From Sphingomonas suaedae (lineage in GTDB: Bacteria > Pseudomonadota > Alphaproteobacteria > Sphingomonadales > Sphingomonadaceae): a DNA stretch of 64,000 bases. The DNA lies in the NCBI RefSeq assembly GCF_007833215.1, contig NZ_CP042239.1, positions 2,170,001-2,234,000 of the forward strand, written 5' to 3'. Shown one piece after another: positions 17,099 through 26,932 of this stretch. The notes under the pieces are model-generated. The model was not told the DNA's origin. It worked only from the letters and a program-made list of their open reading frames with translations, and did not search any database. A program made the position numbers and the translations under genes. Within the stretch, counting starts at the first letter, position 1. Every line of letters begins with the position of its first letter.

Positions 17099-18148
17099 TC
17101 AGCCCTTCCACTCCACCCATGCGCCATGGGGATGCGCTGCCCCCAGCAGCTGCGGTTCGCCATCGCCGGGCCAGTACCGCACGGTCAGTTCGTGCCGAAA
17201 GGTCAGTCGGTTCGCCTCGACCGCGATCCAGGCCAGGGGGCGGTCGAGCGTTGCGGCGGCACCCGCCGCCTCCATCGCGGTGGTGATCGCCGCCTGCCGC
17301 TCGGCTCCCAGATATTGCCACACGATCGAGTGCATCAGCACGCGGCTCGTCCCCGCCGCCTGTGGCCGGGCGAGCGCCTCGACCACAAACGCCGCAGCAT
17401 CGGCCTCGACCAGATCGGGCGCGCGCCGTGCCGCCTCCGCCGCCGCGATCTCCAGCCGCTGCGCGCGCACGCGATGTTCCGGCCAGGCATAGGCGCGCAG
17501 GCGCAGCAAGGCCTCGGCGTCGGTCAGGTTGATCGGCGCGACGTCGCAGCCGCGCAGAGACATGATCTCGACGGTGGCCTCAGGCGGTGGGGGACCGCGC
17601 CAGTCGGGAGCGATGCGCATCGCCGCGTTCTCCGGCCCGACCGCGATCCCGCCAAGGTCGTAGCGATAGCGGTCCATCATCAGGTTGATGCCCGCGCTCG
17701 ACCCGATCTCGATACATTCGAACCGTCGGGGCAGGCCCTGCGCCGCCAGCCACAGCATCGCCGCAGCGTAATTGGCCGAGCGCGCCGCCTCATTGGTCTG
17801 CGGCGGGCCGTCGAGCCAGGGGAGCAGGGCCGCGTCATGCGCGTCGATCGCCGCGTTGACCAGCGCGCCGCTATCCACCGCCTCCCCCGCATAGAGCGGC
17901 GCCAGCGACGGCGCCGCTCCGGTCAGGAGCAGCCCATGCAGCCCGCCCGCCGCACGCAACGGCAGCGCGTCGGCCATCGGCTTGCCCGGCCAATCGCGCA
18001 GCGCGGCCCGGAACGCCCCCGGCCCGGCCATGCCGTCGAGGATCGCCTGCACCACCGCAGCCGTCAGCGGCGCATCGTTCGCCCGACAATAGTCCACCTG
18101 GTTCGCGAACGCTGTCCGCACATCCTCCAGCGCCATCCAGTCCGTCAT
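17099..18148 (-). CDS. DUF2332 family protein
   Basis: 349 residues, normal for DUF2332. The hallmark [22 protein letters not shown] lies mid-protein and resembles a Rossmann methyltransferase motif I, so a SAM-dependent role has been suspected for the family but is not established. [10 protein letters not shown] and HSIVWQYL are further conserved stretches. ATG 18148 is preceded by GAGGAGG; the longer reading overlaps the hisG leader. It is divergent from hisG. Confidence 0.82.
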   Translation of the reverse strand: MTDWMALEDVRTAFANQVDYCRANDAPLTAAVVQAILDGMAGPGAFRAALRDWPGKPMADALPLRAAGGLHGLLLTGAAPSLAPLYAGEAVDSGALVNAAIDAHDAALLPWLDGPPQTNEAARSANYAAAMLWLAAQGLPRRFECIEIGSSAGINLMMDRYRYDLGGIAVGPENAAMRIAPDWRGPPPPEATVEIMSLRGCDVAPINLTDAEALLRLRAYAWPEHRVRAQRLEIAAAEAARRAPDLVEADAAAFVVEALARPQAAGTSRVLMHSIVWQYLGAERQAAITTAMEAAGAAATLDRPLAWIAVEANRLTFRHELTVRYWPGDGEPQLLGAAHPHGAWVEWKG

Positions 18149-18207
18149 CGCCGCCTCCTCTCCCCTTGTTGCGCCGCAGCGCCCCCCCAAGTAAAGGCGC
18201 GCAACCC

Positions 18208-18879
18208 ATGACCGACACCGCGCCCGAACCGATCATCCTTGCCGTGCCCAAGGGCCGCATCCTCGAAGAGGCTTCGCCCCTGCTCGCGCGCGCCGGAATC
18301 GTGCCCGAACCGGCATTTTCGGACGAAGGCAGCCGGGCGCTGCGCTTCAGGACCAACCGGCCCGATATCGACCTGATCCGCGTGCGGGCGTTCGATGTCG
18401 CGACCTTTGTCGCGCATGGCGCGGCACAGCTCGGCATCGTCGGTTCGGACGTGCTGGCCGAATTCGACTATTCGGAACTGTACGCTCCGGTCGATCTTGG
18501 CATCGGCCATTGCCGCCTGTCGGTCGCCGAACCCGCCGCGCTCGCCGCCACCGACGATCCGCGCGGCTGGAGCCATGTCCGCGTCGCGACCAAATACCCG
18601 CATCTGACCCGCAAGCATTTCGAGGCGCGCGGCGTGCAGGCCGAATGCATCAAGCTGAACGGCGCGATGGAGCTGGCGCCTTTGCTCGACCTAGCCCCGC
18701 GCATCGTCGATCTCGTCTCCTCGGGCCGCACGCTCAAGGAAAATGGCCTGGTCGAGGTCGAGACGATCATGGAGGTGTCGAGCCGCCTGATCGCCAACCG
18801 CGCCGCGTTCAAGACGCGCCCCGAGGTGCTGCCGCTGGTCGATGGCTTCCGCCGGGCGGTGGAGCGCGACACCGCATGA
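18208..18879 (+). CDS. hisG: ATP phosphoribosyltransferase, short form
   Basis: 223 residues. HisG catalyses the first step of histidine synthesis, joining ATP and PRPP. This is the short form that lacks the C-terminal ACT-like domain and needs HisZ for activity and feedback control; hisZ is not in the window. Conserved parts are [31 protein letters not shown] and the PRPP loop [22 protein letters not shown]. Its stop overlaps hisD by 4 bases. Confidence 0.96.
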   Translation: MTDTAPEPIILAVPKGRILEEASPLLARAGIVPEPAFSDEGSRALRFRTNRPDIDLIRVRAFDVATFVAHGAAQLGIVGSDVLAEFDYSELYAPVDLGIGHCRLSVAEPAALAATDDPRGWSHVRVATKYPHLTRKHFEARGVQAECIKLNGAMELAPLLDLAPRIVDLVSSGRTLKENGLVEVETIMEVSSRLIANRAAFKTRPEVLPLVDGFRRAVERDTA

Positions 18880-20162
18880 TCCGCCTGTCCACCTCCGAAC
18901 CCGGCTTTGCCCAGGCGTTCCGCGATCTGGTCGACGCGCGCCGCGAAGCTGACGCCGATGTCACCCGCGACGTGCGGACCATCGTCTCGAGCGTCCGCGA
19001 TGAGGGCGATGCCGCAGTCCATGCCTTCACCCGGAAGTTCGACCGCCACGACCTCAACGAAACCGGCTGGCGGATCGAGAAGTCCGAATGCGCCGCCGCG
19101 CTCGACGGCCTCGCCCCCGACCTGCGCGCCGCGCTCGAACTCGCGGCACAGCGAATCACCGCCTATCACGAGAAGCAGAAGCCTGCCGACAGCGACGACA
19201 CCGATGCCGCGGGCGTCCGCACCGGCGCGCGCTGGGGTGCGGTCGAGGCGGCGGGGGTCTATGTCCCCGGCGGCCGCGCGGCCTATCCCAGCTCGGTGCT
19301 GATGAACGCCATTCCGGCCAAGGTCGCGGGCGTCGATCGCGTCGTCATGGTCACGCCGACCCCGGATGGCGAGATCAACCCGCTGGTCCTCGCCGCCGCG
19401 CACATCGCCGGGGTGGACGAAATCTGGCGCATCGGCGGTGCACAGGCGATTGCCGCCCTCGCCTATGGTACCGGGCGGATCGCCGCGGTCGATGTCATCA
19501 CCGGCCCCGGCAATGCCTGGGTCGCGGAGGCCAAGCGTCAACTCTATGGCGTGGTCGGCATCGACATGGTCGCGGGGCCGAGCGAGATCGTCGTCGTAGC
19601 CGACGGCAGGAACGACCCCGAATGGATCGCCGCCGACCTGCTCAGCCAGTCCGAACATGATCCCACCAGCCAGTCCATCCTCATCACCGATGACGCGATC
19701 CTGGCGGGCAAGGTGGCCGAGGCAGTCGACCGCCAGATCGGCGAGCTGGCAACGCGCGACGTGGCGCGGCGAAGCTGGGACGCCAATGGCGCGATCATCC
19801 TGACCGGAACACTCGACGAAGCGATTCCGCTGGTCAATAAGCTCGCGCCCGAGCATCTGGAACTGGCGGTGGACGATCCCGACGCGCTGTTCGCCCGCGT
19901 CCGCCATGCCGGGTCGGTATTCCTCGGGCGGATGACGCCGGAGGCAATCGGCGATTATGTCGCCGGTCCCAACCACGTCCTGCCCACCGGCCGCCGCGCG
20001 CGCTTTGCCAGCGGGCTATCGGTGCTCGATTTCATGAAGCGCACCAGCTTCCTCGCGCTCGATGCGCAGGGGCTGGCGGCGATCGGCCCGGCGGCGGTGG
20101 CCCTGGCCGAGGCGGAGGGGCTTCCGGCGCACGCCAGGTCGGTGGCGCTGCGGTTGCGCTGA
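18876..20162 (+). CDS. hisD: histidinol dehydrogenase
   Basis: 428 residues, full length. It oxidises histidinol to histidine in two NAD-dependent steps with a zinc ion. Key stretches are [36 protein letters not shown], the zinc ligands in [10 protein letters not shown] and the catalytic Glu/His in APEHLEL. Translation is coupled to hisG (ATGA). It ends 3 bases from the stop of an opposing SDR gene that separates it from nusB. Confidence 0.97.
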   Translation: MIRLSTSEPGFAQAFRDLVDARREADADVTRDVRTIVSSVRDEGDAAVHAFTRKFDRHDLNETGWRIEKSECAAALDGLAPDLRAALELAAQRITAYHEKQKPADSDDTDAAGVRTGARWGAVEAAGVYVPGGRAAYPSSVLMNAIPAKVAGVDRVVMVTPTPDGEINPLVLAAAHIAGVDEIWRIGGAQAIAALAYGTGRIAAVDVITGPGNAWVAEAKRQLYGVVGIDMVAGPSEIVVVADGRNDPEWIAADLLSQSEHDPTSQSILITDDAILAGKVAEAVDRQIGELATRDVARRSWDANGAIILTGTLDEAIPLVNKLAPEHLELAVDDPDALFARVRHAGSVFLGRMTPEAIGDYVAGPNHVLPTGRRARFASGLSVLDFMKRTSFLALDAQGLAAIGPAAVALAEAEGLPAHARSVALRLR

Positions 20163-20165
20163 CCG

Positions 20166-20915
20166 CTATTTGACCGCCGCGTTGCCGCCATCGGCATAAA
20201 GGGCCGACCCGGCGACAAAGCTGCTCATGTCGCTGGCGAGGAATAAGGCGGCCTGCGCGATCTCATCCGGATCGGCGATGCGACCGAGCGCGTGCAGCCC
20301 CGCCGCCCATTCGCGCTGGGCGGCGTCGCCCGCCATCGCGGTATGGGTGCCGCCGGGCAGCAGCGCATTGGCCCGGATGCCCTCCCGCCCGTGATCGGCG
20401 GTGATCCCCTTGACCAGTCCCATCAGCGCCGCCTTGCTCGCGCCATAGGCGGCCATGCCCGGCAGGCCCACGCTGGTCCCCACAAAGGACGACACGAAAA
20501 TGATCGACCCGCCGCCTGCCTCGCGCATCGCGGGCAGTTGAACCCGCGCGGCGAGAAAGGCAGAGGTTAGGTTGGTCTGAATCACCCGGTCCCATTCGGC
20601 GATCGACATGGTTTCGAGCGGGCCCGGTATTCCGACGGTCCCGACATTGTTGACGGCAACATGCAGCGCACCGAAGCGGGACTGCGCCATTTGCACCATC
20701 CGGGCATGAAGATCGGGGTCCCCGACATCGCCGGGAACGGCCCACCCCTGAGCACCCAGAGCGGCGACCTCCGCGACGACCCGCTCCAACGGTGCGGGAC
20801 TGCGCGCGTTGAGGACGAGCGACGCCCCCGCACGAGCAAAGCACAGCGCCGTGGCGCGGCCGATGCCCGATGAGGCGCCCGTGACGATTGCGGTTTTTCC
20901 GGTGAGCAGGGTCAT
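20166..20915 (-). CDS. SDR-family oxidoreductase, antisense between hisD and nusB
   Basis: 249 residues, classical SDR: TGASSGIGRA at 13-22, NNVG in place of the usual NNAG, Ser in FVSSFVG, and YGASK. The C-terminal ALYADGGNAAVK is typical of the FabG-like group. It could reduce or oxidise a variety of small alcohols or ketones; no pathway is indicated. It is the only minus-strand gene between hisGD and nusB. Confidence 0.88.
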   Translation of the reverse strand: MTLLTGKTAIVTGASSGIGRATALCFARAGASLVLNARSPAPLERVVAEVAALGAQGWAVPGDVGDPDLHARMVQMAQSRFGALHVAVNNVGTVGIPGPLETMSIAEWDRVIQTNLTSAFLAARVQLPAMREAGGGSIIFVSSFVGTSVGLPGMAAYGASKAALMGLVKGITADHGREGIRANALLPGGTHTAMAGDAAQREWAAGLHALGRIADPDEIAQAALFLASDMSSFVAGSALYADGGNAAVK

Positions 20916-21025
20916 GATGTGTCTCCTTCCCCGCCCGGTTAGAATGGCAGGGAGAGCACAGCGTCCCGGTGCTTGCGTTCGAACTTCTTTGCGTTCCGTG
21001 ATCCGGGGGACTATGTGCGCCCGCC

Positions 21026-21487
21026 ATGCCCAGTCCCACCGCCAAGACCCGATCCAAAGCCCGCGCCGCCGCGCGCCTCGCCGCCGTGCAGGCGCTGTAC
21101 CAGCAGGAGATGGAGAAGACCCCGCTCACTCAGCTGCTTACCGAATTTCACCAGCATCGCCTGGGCGCGACGATCGAGGACGCGGAATATATCGACGCCG
21201 ATCCGACCTTCTTCGACGACATCGTCAAGGGCGTCGACGCGCGCCGCGACGAGATCGACGCCCTGATCGCGTCGAAGCTATCGGCGGACTGGAGCTTCGA
21301 CCGGCTCGACCGCCCGATGCGCCAGATCCTGCGCGCCGGAACCTATGAACTGCTCGCGCGCAAGGACGTACCCACGGGCGCCGCGATCAGCGAATATCTC
21401 GACGTCACCGACGCATTCTACGACCGGCGCGAGAAGGGGTTTGTGAACGGGCTGCTCGACGCGATTGCGAAAGTCGTGCGGGCTTAG
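21026..21487 (+). CDS. nusB: transcription antitermination factor NusB
   Basis: 153 residues. NusB with S10 (NusE) binds boxA RNA and supports antitermination of rRNA operons. The all-helical domain is clear: AARLAAVQALYQQEME, DRPMRQILRAGTYELLARKDVPTGAAISEYLDVTDAFYDRREKGFVNGLLDAI. The start at 21026 (MPSPTAK) has only a weak SD; it is supported by a short basic N-terminus like those of relatives. Confidence 0.95.
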   Translation: MPSPTAKTRSKARAAARLAAVQALYQQEMEKTPLTQLLTEFHQHRLGATIEDAEYIDADPTFFDDIVKGVDARRDEIDALIASKLSADWSFDRLDRPMRQILRAGTYELLARKDVPTGAAISEYLDVTDAFYDRREKGFVNGLLDAIAKVVRA

Positions 21488-21496
21488 TTCATCTAC

Positions 21497-21605
21497 GCCC
21501 CTCCCCTTCAGGGGAGGGGTTGGGGTGGGGCGTCACAGTCTCACCGAGACCGACGCGCCCAGAGGATAGGCCCCACCCCCAACCCCTCCCCTAAAGGGGA
21601 GGGGC
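21497..21605. repeat. dispersed palindromic repeat, CCCCTCCCC/GGGGAGGGG type
   Basis: Left arm 21497-21530 and right arm 21571-21605 are reverse complements apart from a TCA/TAAA difference in the small internal turn. Each arm is itself a mini-hairpin (CCCCTCCCCTTCAGGGGAGG). It fills the gap between the convergent stops of nusB and the 5'-nucleotidase. This is a common intergenic element type in sphingomonads. Confidence 0.82.
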
Positions 21606-21615
21606 TTAAGAAGCG

Positions 21616-23349
21616 TCACTGCGGCGTCACATCCTTGACCCGCCCCAGCGCTGGAGGGTCCACCACCTCGCCCCGTGCGAACCACGCCTCGAGCGCGTCG
21701 AGATCCAGCACGCCGCCCGCGACGATCCGCCCGGCCTTCAGCGTCGTGAAGCTGTCGCCGCCACCTGCGAGGAACCCGTTCATCGCCACGCGATAGGTCG
21801 CGGCGGGGTCGAGCGGCTTGCCCTGCACCGACGGCGCGATGATCCGCTGGCCCTCCGGTTTTGACCGGTCATAGCTGTAGGTCAAACCCGATGGGAACAG
21901 CAGCTTCGCGCCGTCCGCGTTGGTGAATTGCTGCTCCAGCACCGCCAGCAATTGCGCGCCGGTATATTCGCGGACCTGAAGGTTATTGCCGAATGGCTGC
22001 GCGGTGAAAAGATCGCCGAACGTCACCGTCCCGTCCGGCCCCGGAGTGATCGACGCGCGCACGCCGCCGGGGTTCATCAGCGCGATCTGCGCCCCGTCCT
22101 TTCGGGTCGCGGCAAGCTGCGCATCGGCGATCAGCAGCCCGAGCGGCGATTCGCGCATCTCGCTATCTTCGTCGCGCAGGATCGGTGCGGACGCCTTGCC
22201 CACCGGCCGCCGCGCCAGGGGTGCCGCCGCCGCCGAATAGCGCGCGACATGCGCTGCAACCGCCGGATCGGCGGGATAGGTAGGGAATGCGGGGTTGGGC
22301 TTAACCGGCCCGCCCGCGCCGACCGCACCGTCGCCTTGCACGATCACCTGCTGCGCCGACCGCGCCGAGACCTTTTTCGTTACCGGGTCAAAGGTCAGGT
22401 CGATGCCCGTCAGCATCACGCCGTTATTCCCCGCGCTGGTCAGCAGCACCGGCTTGGCCGGGTTGGTCGCGGAATAATCGCAGATATAGGCGCGATGGGT
22501 ATGGCCGGAAACGATGACATCCACCCCGGGATCAAGTCGCTCCATGATGTCGAGGATCGGACCCGACAGCCCGTCGCACCGATTGGGCTGATCCGACCGC
22601 GCCGGATAGCCGCCCTCATGCACCAGGATGACGATCGCGTCGGCGCCCTGCGCCTTCAGCTTCGGGATCAGCCGATTGGCCGTCTCCGCCTCGTCGGCGA
22701 AGGAATAGCCGACGATCCCCGCCGGATCGACATAGGTCGCGGTCATCCGCGTCGTCATGCCGATAAATCCGATGGTGATCTTGCTGCGGCCAGTGCCGAA
22801 GGTCTTGAGACCGGTCGCGGGCATCAGGCTCTTGCCCGACGCATCCAGCGTGTTGCCTGCGAGATAGGTGTAGGCCGCGCCCTTGAAGGGTTCCAGCTGG
22901 CATGGCTGCGCGGTCGCATTCTTCTCGCAGCCGCCCTTCTGCAACCGGAGCAATTCCCTGGTTCCACGGTCGAATTCATGATTGCCCGCAGCGTTGAATT
23001 CCAGGCCCGCCATCCCCATCGCCTTGACCGTCGGCTCGTCCAGGAAGAGCGAGGAGACGAGCGGGCTGGCACTGGTCAGGTCGCCGGCCGCGACGACGAC
23101 ATTGTTGGGATGGCCCGCCTTCAGCGTCCGCACCGCCGAGGCGAAATAGGCGGCGCCGCCCGCCGGAACCTTCACCGTTTTCCCGTCCGCCGCCTGCACG
23201 TCGATCGGCCGCGCCGGCGTTTCGAGCGCGCCATGAAAATCGTTGAACGCAATGATCCGCACGCTGACCGGTGCGGCTGGCGTGACCGCCATCTGCGACG
23301 CGCAGCCCGCGAGCGCGAGGCCAGCCAACAGTCCAACGATCAGGCGCAT
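21616..23349 (-). CDS. 5'-nucleotidase / 2',3'-cyclic phosphodiesterase lipoprotein (UshA-like)
   Basis: 577 residues with a lipobox (LAGC), so periplasmic and membrane-anchored. N-terminal metallophosphatase motifs: DFHGALE, AGDLTSAS, GNHEFDRG, ILVHEGG, VSGHTHRAYIC. The C-terminal substrate domain has ALMNPGGVRASI and GDLFTAQPFGNNL. Such enzymes dephosphorylate extracellular nucleotides for salvage. ATG 23349 follows GGGAGATTGAG. It is divided from murA upstream by about 100 bases. Confidence 0.93.
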   Translation of the reverse strand: MRLIVGLLAGLALAGCASQMAVTPAAPVSVRIIAFNDFHGALETPARPIDVQAADGKTVKVPAGGAAYFASAVRTLKAGHPNNVVVAAGDLTSASPLVSSLFLDEPTVKAMGMAGLEFNAAGNHEFDRGTRELLRLQKGGCEKNATAQPCQLEPFKGAAYTYLAGNTLDASGKSLMPATGLKTFGTGRSKITIGFIGMTTRMTATYVDPAGIVGYSFADEAETANRLIPKLKAQGADAIVILVHEGGYPARSDQPNRCDGLSGPILDIMERLDPGVDVIVSGHTHRAYICDYSATNPAKPVLLTSAGNNGVMLTGIDLTFDPVTKKVSARSAQQVIVQGDGAVGAGGPVKPNPAFPTYPADPAVAAHVARYSAAAAPLARRPVGKASAPILRDEDSEMRESPLGLLIADAQLAATRKDGAQIALMNPGGVRASITPGPDGTVTFGDLFTAQPFGNNLQVREYTGAQLLAVLEQQFTNADGAKLLFPSGLTYSYDRSKPEGQRIIAPSVQGKPLDPAATYRVAMNGFLAGGGDSFTTLKAGRIVAGGVLDLDALEAWFARGEVVDPPALGRVKDVTPQ

Positions 23350-23403
23350 CTCAATCTCCCAGCGAGTCGTTCGCCGGCTCGGCACCAGCGCACGTGAGCA
23401 GCT

Positions 23404-23446
23404 TGTATCGCGTTTTGCCGCCCCGCATGGGCCGAATCGCGATACA
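23404..23446 (-). terminator. possible murA terminator hairpin
   Basis: TGTATCGCG (23404-23412) pairs exactly with CGCGATACA (23438-23446) across a 25-base loop. It lies 3 bases after the murA stop, read on the minus strand. There is no T-run, so it is a candidate only. Confidence 0.35.
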
Positions 23447-23448
23447 CG

Positions 23449-24732
23449 CTAGCCGTCACCGACGCGTTCGATGTCGGCACCGACGCCCTGAAGTTTTTCC
23501 TCAAGCCGCTCATAGCCGCGATCGAGATGATAGATGCGGCTGACCTGGGTCTCGCCTTCCGCCACCAGACCAGCAAGGATCAGGCTCATCGACGCACGCA
23601 GGTCGGTCGCCATGACCGGCGCGCCGATCAGCTTGTCCACGCCATGCACCACTGCGGTGCGGCCCCGCACATCGATATTGGCGCCCATCCGCGTCAGTTC
23701 GGGAACGTGCATATAGCGGTTCTCGAAGATCGTCTCGGTCAACACGCTGGCCCCGTCGGCCTTGCACAGCATTGCCATGAACTGCGCCTGCATGTCGGTG
23801 GCAAAGCCCGGATAGGGAGCCGTCGAAAGGGTCAGCGGCTTGAGCGGCCGCTCGGCGGCGATGCGGATGCCGTTCGGCTTCTCCTCGACCGTCACCCCCG
23901 CCTCGACCAGCGCGTCGAGCGTGGCGCGCATATCGTCCGCCTTCGCGCCCTCCAGCACGACATCGCCGCCGGTGATCGCAGCAGCGCAGGCGTAGCTGCC
24001 CGCCTCGATCCGGTCGGGCATCACCTTGTAGGTCGCGCCATGCAGCCGGTCGCGCCCCTCGATCGTCAGCGTCTCGCTGCCGATCCCGTGAATCGACGCC
24101 CCCATCGCGACCAGCAGATTGCACAGGTCGACGATTTCCGGCTCGCGCGCGGCGTTTTCCAGCACCGTCGTGCCCCGCGCCGTTGCCGCCGCCATCAGCG
24201 CATTTTCCGTCGCGCCGACCGAAACGACGGGGAATCGATACCGCCCGCCGGGCAGCCGCCCGCCCGGAGCCGTCGCCTTCACATAGCCTGCCGCCAGCTC
24301 GATTTCCGCCCCCATCGCCTCGAGCGCCTTGAGATGCAGGTCGATCGGCCGGTTGCCGATCGCGCAGCCGCCGGGCAGCGACACCGTCGCCTCGCCCTCG
24401 CGGCCCAGCAACGGGCCCAGCACCAGGATCGACGCCCGCATCTTGCGCACGATGTCATAGGGTGCGACGCTCGAGGTAAGGCGTGAGGCGCGCACGGTCA
24501 GCACGCGGCCAAAATCACTTGGTCGCGTCCCCTCGATCGCGGTGGACGCACCCAGTTCGTTGAGCAGATGTCCGAAGCTGTCTGCATCGGCGAGACGCGG
24601 CAGATTGCGCAGCGTCAGCGGCTCGTCGGTCAACAGCGCGCAAGGCATAAGCGTCAACGCCGCGTTTTTCGCGCCGGAGATAGCAATATTACCGGATAGG
24701 CGGTTTCCGCCACGGATGAGAATACGGTCCAT
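23449..24732 (-). CDS. murA: UDP-N-acetylglucosamine 1-carboxyvinyltransferase
   Basis: 427 residues. MurA transfers enolpyruvate from PEP to UDP-GlcNAc, the first committed step of peptidoglycan synthesis, in the cytoplasm. The N-terminal [19 protein letters not shown] is diagnostic, and the catalytic loop has [11 protein letters not shown] with the Cys that fosfomycin modifies. The start MDRILIRGG at 24732 is the standard MurA N-terminus; an upstream in-frame ATG would add eight atypical residues. Divergent from the Crp/Fnr gene. Confidence 0.97.
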   Translation of the reverse strand: MDRILIRGGNRLSGNIAISGAKNAALTLMPCALLTDEPLTLRNLPRLADADSFGHLLNELGASTAIEGTRPSDFGRVLTVRASRLTSSVAPYDIVRKMRASILVLGPLLGREGEATVSLPGGCAIGNRPIDLHLKALEAMGAEIELAAGYVKATAPGGRLPGGRYRFPVVSVGATENALMAAATARGTTVLENAAREPEIVDLCNLLVAMGASIHGIGSETLTIEGRDRLHGATYKVMPDRIEAGSYACAAAITGGDVVLEGAKADDMRATLDALVEAGVTVEEKPNGIRIAAERPLKPLTLSTAPYPGFATDMQAQFMAMLCKADGASVLTETIFENRYMHVPELTRMGANIDVRGRTAVVHGVDKLIGAPVMATDLRASMSLILAGLVAEGETQVSRIYHLDRGYERLEEKLQGVGADIERVGDG

Positions 24733-24856
24733 TGACGGGCTTCTATCGCTTCGCAAATCGCGCGCAAGTGCGGCAGACCGTTACGGGCCTTGATCGATTT
24801 TAATGCACTGATTTTGCAGGGCTGCTTTGCAGGGGGCAGTTGGGGGAAGGGACACG

Positions 24857-25591
24857 GTGTCAGGGAGTTGTTTCGCGGAAATACTCGGCGAGCTGGTTAC
24901 GCTCGTACCGGGCGAGCAGGCTGCGCTCGAACGATTGGAGGAGCGTCAGCGCCACATAAGGCGCGGGGCGATCCTGCTGCGCGAGAATGAACCGGCGGAC
25001 GAACTGTTCATCCTGCGCAAGGGGCTGGTGATGAGCTACGTCCTGCTCGACGATGGCAGCCGCCAAATTCTCCGCTTCCACTTCCCCGGCGACGTGCTCG
25101 GCGTGTCCAGCATCGTCTATCGCGAATCGCCCGAAACGCTGTGCGCGCTGTCCGACTGTGTCGTCTGTCCGTTCGACCGCCAGGCGTTCAGCGCGTTGAC
25201 CGTCGCGCACCCCCGCCTCTCCGCGCTGATCCTCGTCCTCTGCCAGATCGAGCGGGTGGCGCTGACCGACCGGCTCGCCGCGCTGGGCCGCACCTCCGCC
25301 AAGGCGCGCGTCGCCGCGCTGCTTCTCGAAATGCGCAACCGGCTGCGCGGCACCGACAAGACGATCGAAAAGGCCTTTACGCTGGGGCTGACTCAGGAAG
25401 AGATCGGCGACGCCACCGGCCTCACGTCGGTCCATGTCAACCGGATGCTTCGTCAGTTGGAAGAGGAAGGCATGATCGCCCGCGAATCGGGCCGGGTCAC
25501 GCTGATCGACGAAGCGGCGATGGCGCGCGCCGCGAATTATGTGAACCGGTATGAAGGGCTGGATCTGAGCTGGCTGCCGGAACCGCGCTGA
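24857..25591 (+). CDS. Crp/Fnr-family transcriptional regulator
   Basis: 244 residues. The cyclic-nucleotide-binding-like beta roll spans about residues 30-130 (RGAILLRENEPADELFILRKGLVMSY). The C-terminal winged helix includes LTQEEIGDATGLTSVHVNRMLRQLEEEGMI. It lacks the N-terminal four-cysteine cluster of FNR, so it is not an oxygen sensor of that type. A GTG start at 24857 is preferred because GGGGGAAGGG sits 6 bases before it; a TTG ten codons upstream has no SD. Confidence 0.88.
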   Translation: MSGSCFAEILGELVTLVPGEQAALERLEERQRHIRRGAILLRENEPADELFILRKGLVMSYVLLDDGSRQILRFHFPGDVLGVSSIVYRESPETLCALSDCVVCPFDRQAFSALTVAHPRLSALILVLCQIERVALTDRLAALGRTSAKARVAALLLEMRNRLRGTDKTIEKAFTLGLTQEEIGDATGLTSVHVNRMLRQLEEEGMIARESGRVTLIDEAAMARAANYVNRYEGLDLSWLPEPR

Positions 25592-25597
25592 TCCGGT

Positions 25598-25960
25598 TCA
25601 GGCCTTTTCCAGCGTGCATTGCAGCGGGTGCTGGTTCTGGCGGGCGAAGTCGATCACCTGCGCCACCTTGGTCTCCGCCACCTCATAGCTGAACACCCCG
25701 CATACCCCCACGCCGCGCTGATGGACCTGGAGCATGACGCGCGTGGCTTCCTCCATATCCATCTTGAAGAAGCGCTGGAGCACCAGCACGACGAACTCCA
25801 TCGGCGTATAATCGTCGTTGAGCATCAGCACGCGATAGGGCGTCGGCTTTTTGGTCTTGGCCCGCGTGCGGGTCGCGACGCCGGTCGCGGCGCCGCCCTC
25901 GTCATCGCGGTCGGGATCGTCGGTCATCACGATCGGGGTGCTGAAATATGGCGCTGTCAT
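25598..25960 (-). CDS. clpS: ATP-dependent Clp protease adaptor ClpS
   Basis: 120 residues. ClpS binds ClpA and delivers N-degron substrates to ClpAP. The binding pocket stretch [39 protein letters not shown] is intact. The N-terminal extension (about 35 residues, acidic then basic) is disordered, as usual. The ATG at 25960 has AAAGG upstream; the internal ATG at 25927 has no SD. Its clpA partner is not in the window. It is convergent with the Crp/Fnr gene, 6 bases apart. Confidence 0.95.
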   Translation of the reverse strand: MTAPYFSTPIVMTDDPDRDDEGGAATGVATRTRAKTKKPTPYRVLMLNDDYTPMEFVVLVLQRFFKMDMEEATRVMLQVHQRGVGVCGVFSYEVAETKVAQVIDFARQNQHPLQCTLEKA

Positions 25961-26033
25961 GAGCCTTTAAAAATATGGCACCGGCGATTCGAGGGCAAGG
26001 GGTGGATATCGCGAAAATCGGCCGCGCCGGACA

Positions 26034-26065
26034 AGAAAAAGGGCGGCCGCGTGTGCGACCGCCCC
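26034..26065 (-). terminator. intrinsic terminator of the phasin gene
   Basis: On the minus strand GGGCGGTCGC and GCGGCCGCCC form a 10-base stem with one mismatch and a 4-base loop (26041-26064), followed at once by TTTTTC. It lies 32 bases after the phasin stop. This is one of the clearest rho-independent terminators in the window. Confidence 0.85.
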
Positions 26066-26095
26066 AATCTGTTCCGATCAGGAACCGTGGCCAGT

Positions 26096-26842
26096 TCAGG
26101 CCGCGGTCTTGATCTTCTCCATCGCAACCGCAACGCGGTTCGAGACCGGCTGCGCGGCATCGCCTGCGAGCTTGATGAACGCTTCGGTATTCTTCGAGGT
26201 CTCGGCGACCATCGAGTCGAACGCGCTGCGGACATAGTCGCTCTGGAGCTTGAAGAAATCGGCCGGCGACTTGACCGCGGCCAGGCTCTTCATCGTGGCA
26301 GTCGCCTGCTCGAACTGCTTGCGGCTATATTCCGCAGCGTCATGGCCCAGCGTCTCCATGCCCTTGGCGGTGATCTTGCCGCTCTCGACAAGCGCCTCGA
26401 CATTGCCCTTGGCCAGCTCGGTCATCTCGCCGACCAGCTTGGTGTTCTTTTCGACCGCAGCCTTGGCGCGCTCGTTCATTTCGGCGAAGATCGCCTGGCT
26501 CTTTTCCATCGTGGCTTCCATGATATCAGTTCCCTTGCTTGCGGTGTCCGCCATCATCTGCGGGGCGGTACCCTCGATAAACTCGGTTACGGGCGCGGCG
26601 ACCGTCTCGACGGTCTCGGCAGTGTTCTCGATTGCGGCGGGAGCTGCCTGCTCGGCGGCTTCCGTCACGACTTCAACGGTCTCGACAGTGGCCTCAACCG
26701 GTGCGTCGATCGTTTCGGCAACCGGCTCCGGCGTCGCTTCGACGACCGGCGGCTTCGCCGCAGGCGCCTTCGGCGCAACCTTGGCGACTGGCGCCCTGCT
26801 CACCGGTTTCTTCGCGCCGGTACGCGGACCCTTGCTGGCCAT
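26096..26842 (-). CDS. phasin family protein (PHA granule coat)
   Basis: 248 residues. The C-terminal half is a phasin domain of amphipathic helices (about 105-248; FAEMNERAKAAVEKNTKLVGEM, KSPADFFKLQSDYVRSAFDSM). Phasins coat polyhydroxyalkanoate granules. The N-terminal 100 residues are low complexity: first basic, Ala/Lys/Pro-rich (VAKVAPKAPAAKP), then strongly acidic with Glu/Thr/Val repeats. ATG 26842 has GAGGA upstream. A perfect palindrome 71 bases upstream is a candidate PhaR operator. It lies directly downstream of phaC in the same direction. Confidence 0.9.
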   Translation of the reverse strand: MASKGPRTGAKKPVSRAPVAKVAPKAPAAKPPVVEATPEPVAETIDAPVEATVETVEVVTEAAEQAAPAAIENTAETVETVAAPVTEFIEGTAPQMMADTASKGTDIMEATMEKSQAIFAEMNERAKAAVEKNTKLVGEMTELAKGNVEALVESGKITAKGMETLGHDAAEYSRKQFEQATATMKSLAAVKSPADFFKLQSDYVRSAFDSMVAETSKNTEAFIKLAGDAAQPVSNRVAVAMEKIKTAA

Positions 26843-26912
26843 ATCGACGTCCTCGCTGCGATTATTGCAATGCAGCATATACGACGTTGAAAGGTTCAGT
26901 TCAAGGGGTTTA

Positions 26913-26927
26913 TTGTGCAGTGCACAA
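26913..26927. promoter_or_regulatory. candidate PhaR operator upstream of the phasin gene
   Basis: TTGTGCAGTGCACAA is a perfect 15-base palindrome with a single central base. It lies 71 bases upstream of the phasin ATG and 5 bases from the phaC stop. PhaR repressors of PHA-storing bacteria recognise TGC/GCA-containing palindromes upstream of phasin genes and release them when PHA granules form. The match in both location and TGCA core supports the call. phaR itself is not in the window. Confidence 0.6.
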
Positions 26928-26932
26928 AAAAT

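Noticed and set aside
24790..24803. FNR-like TTGAT-N4-TTTAA in the murA/Crp-Fnr intergenic region
   Set aside because: Only one half matches TTGAT-N4-ATCAA well, and the adjacent regulator lacks FNR cluster cysteines.
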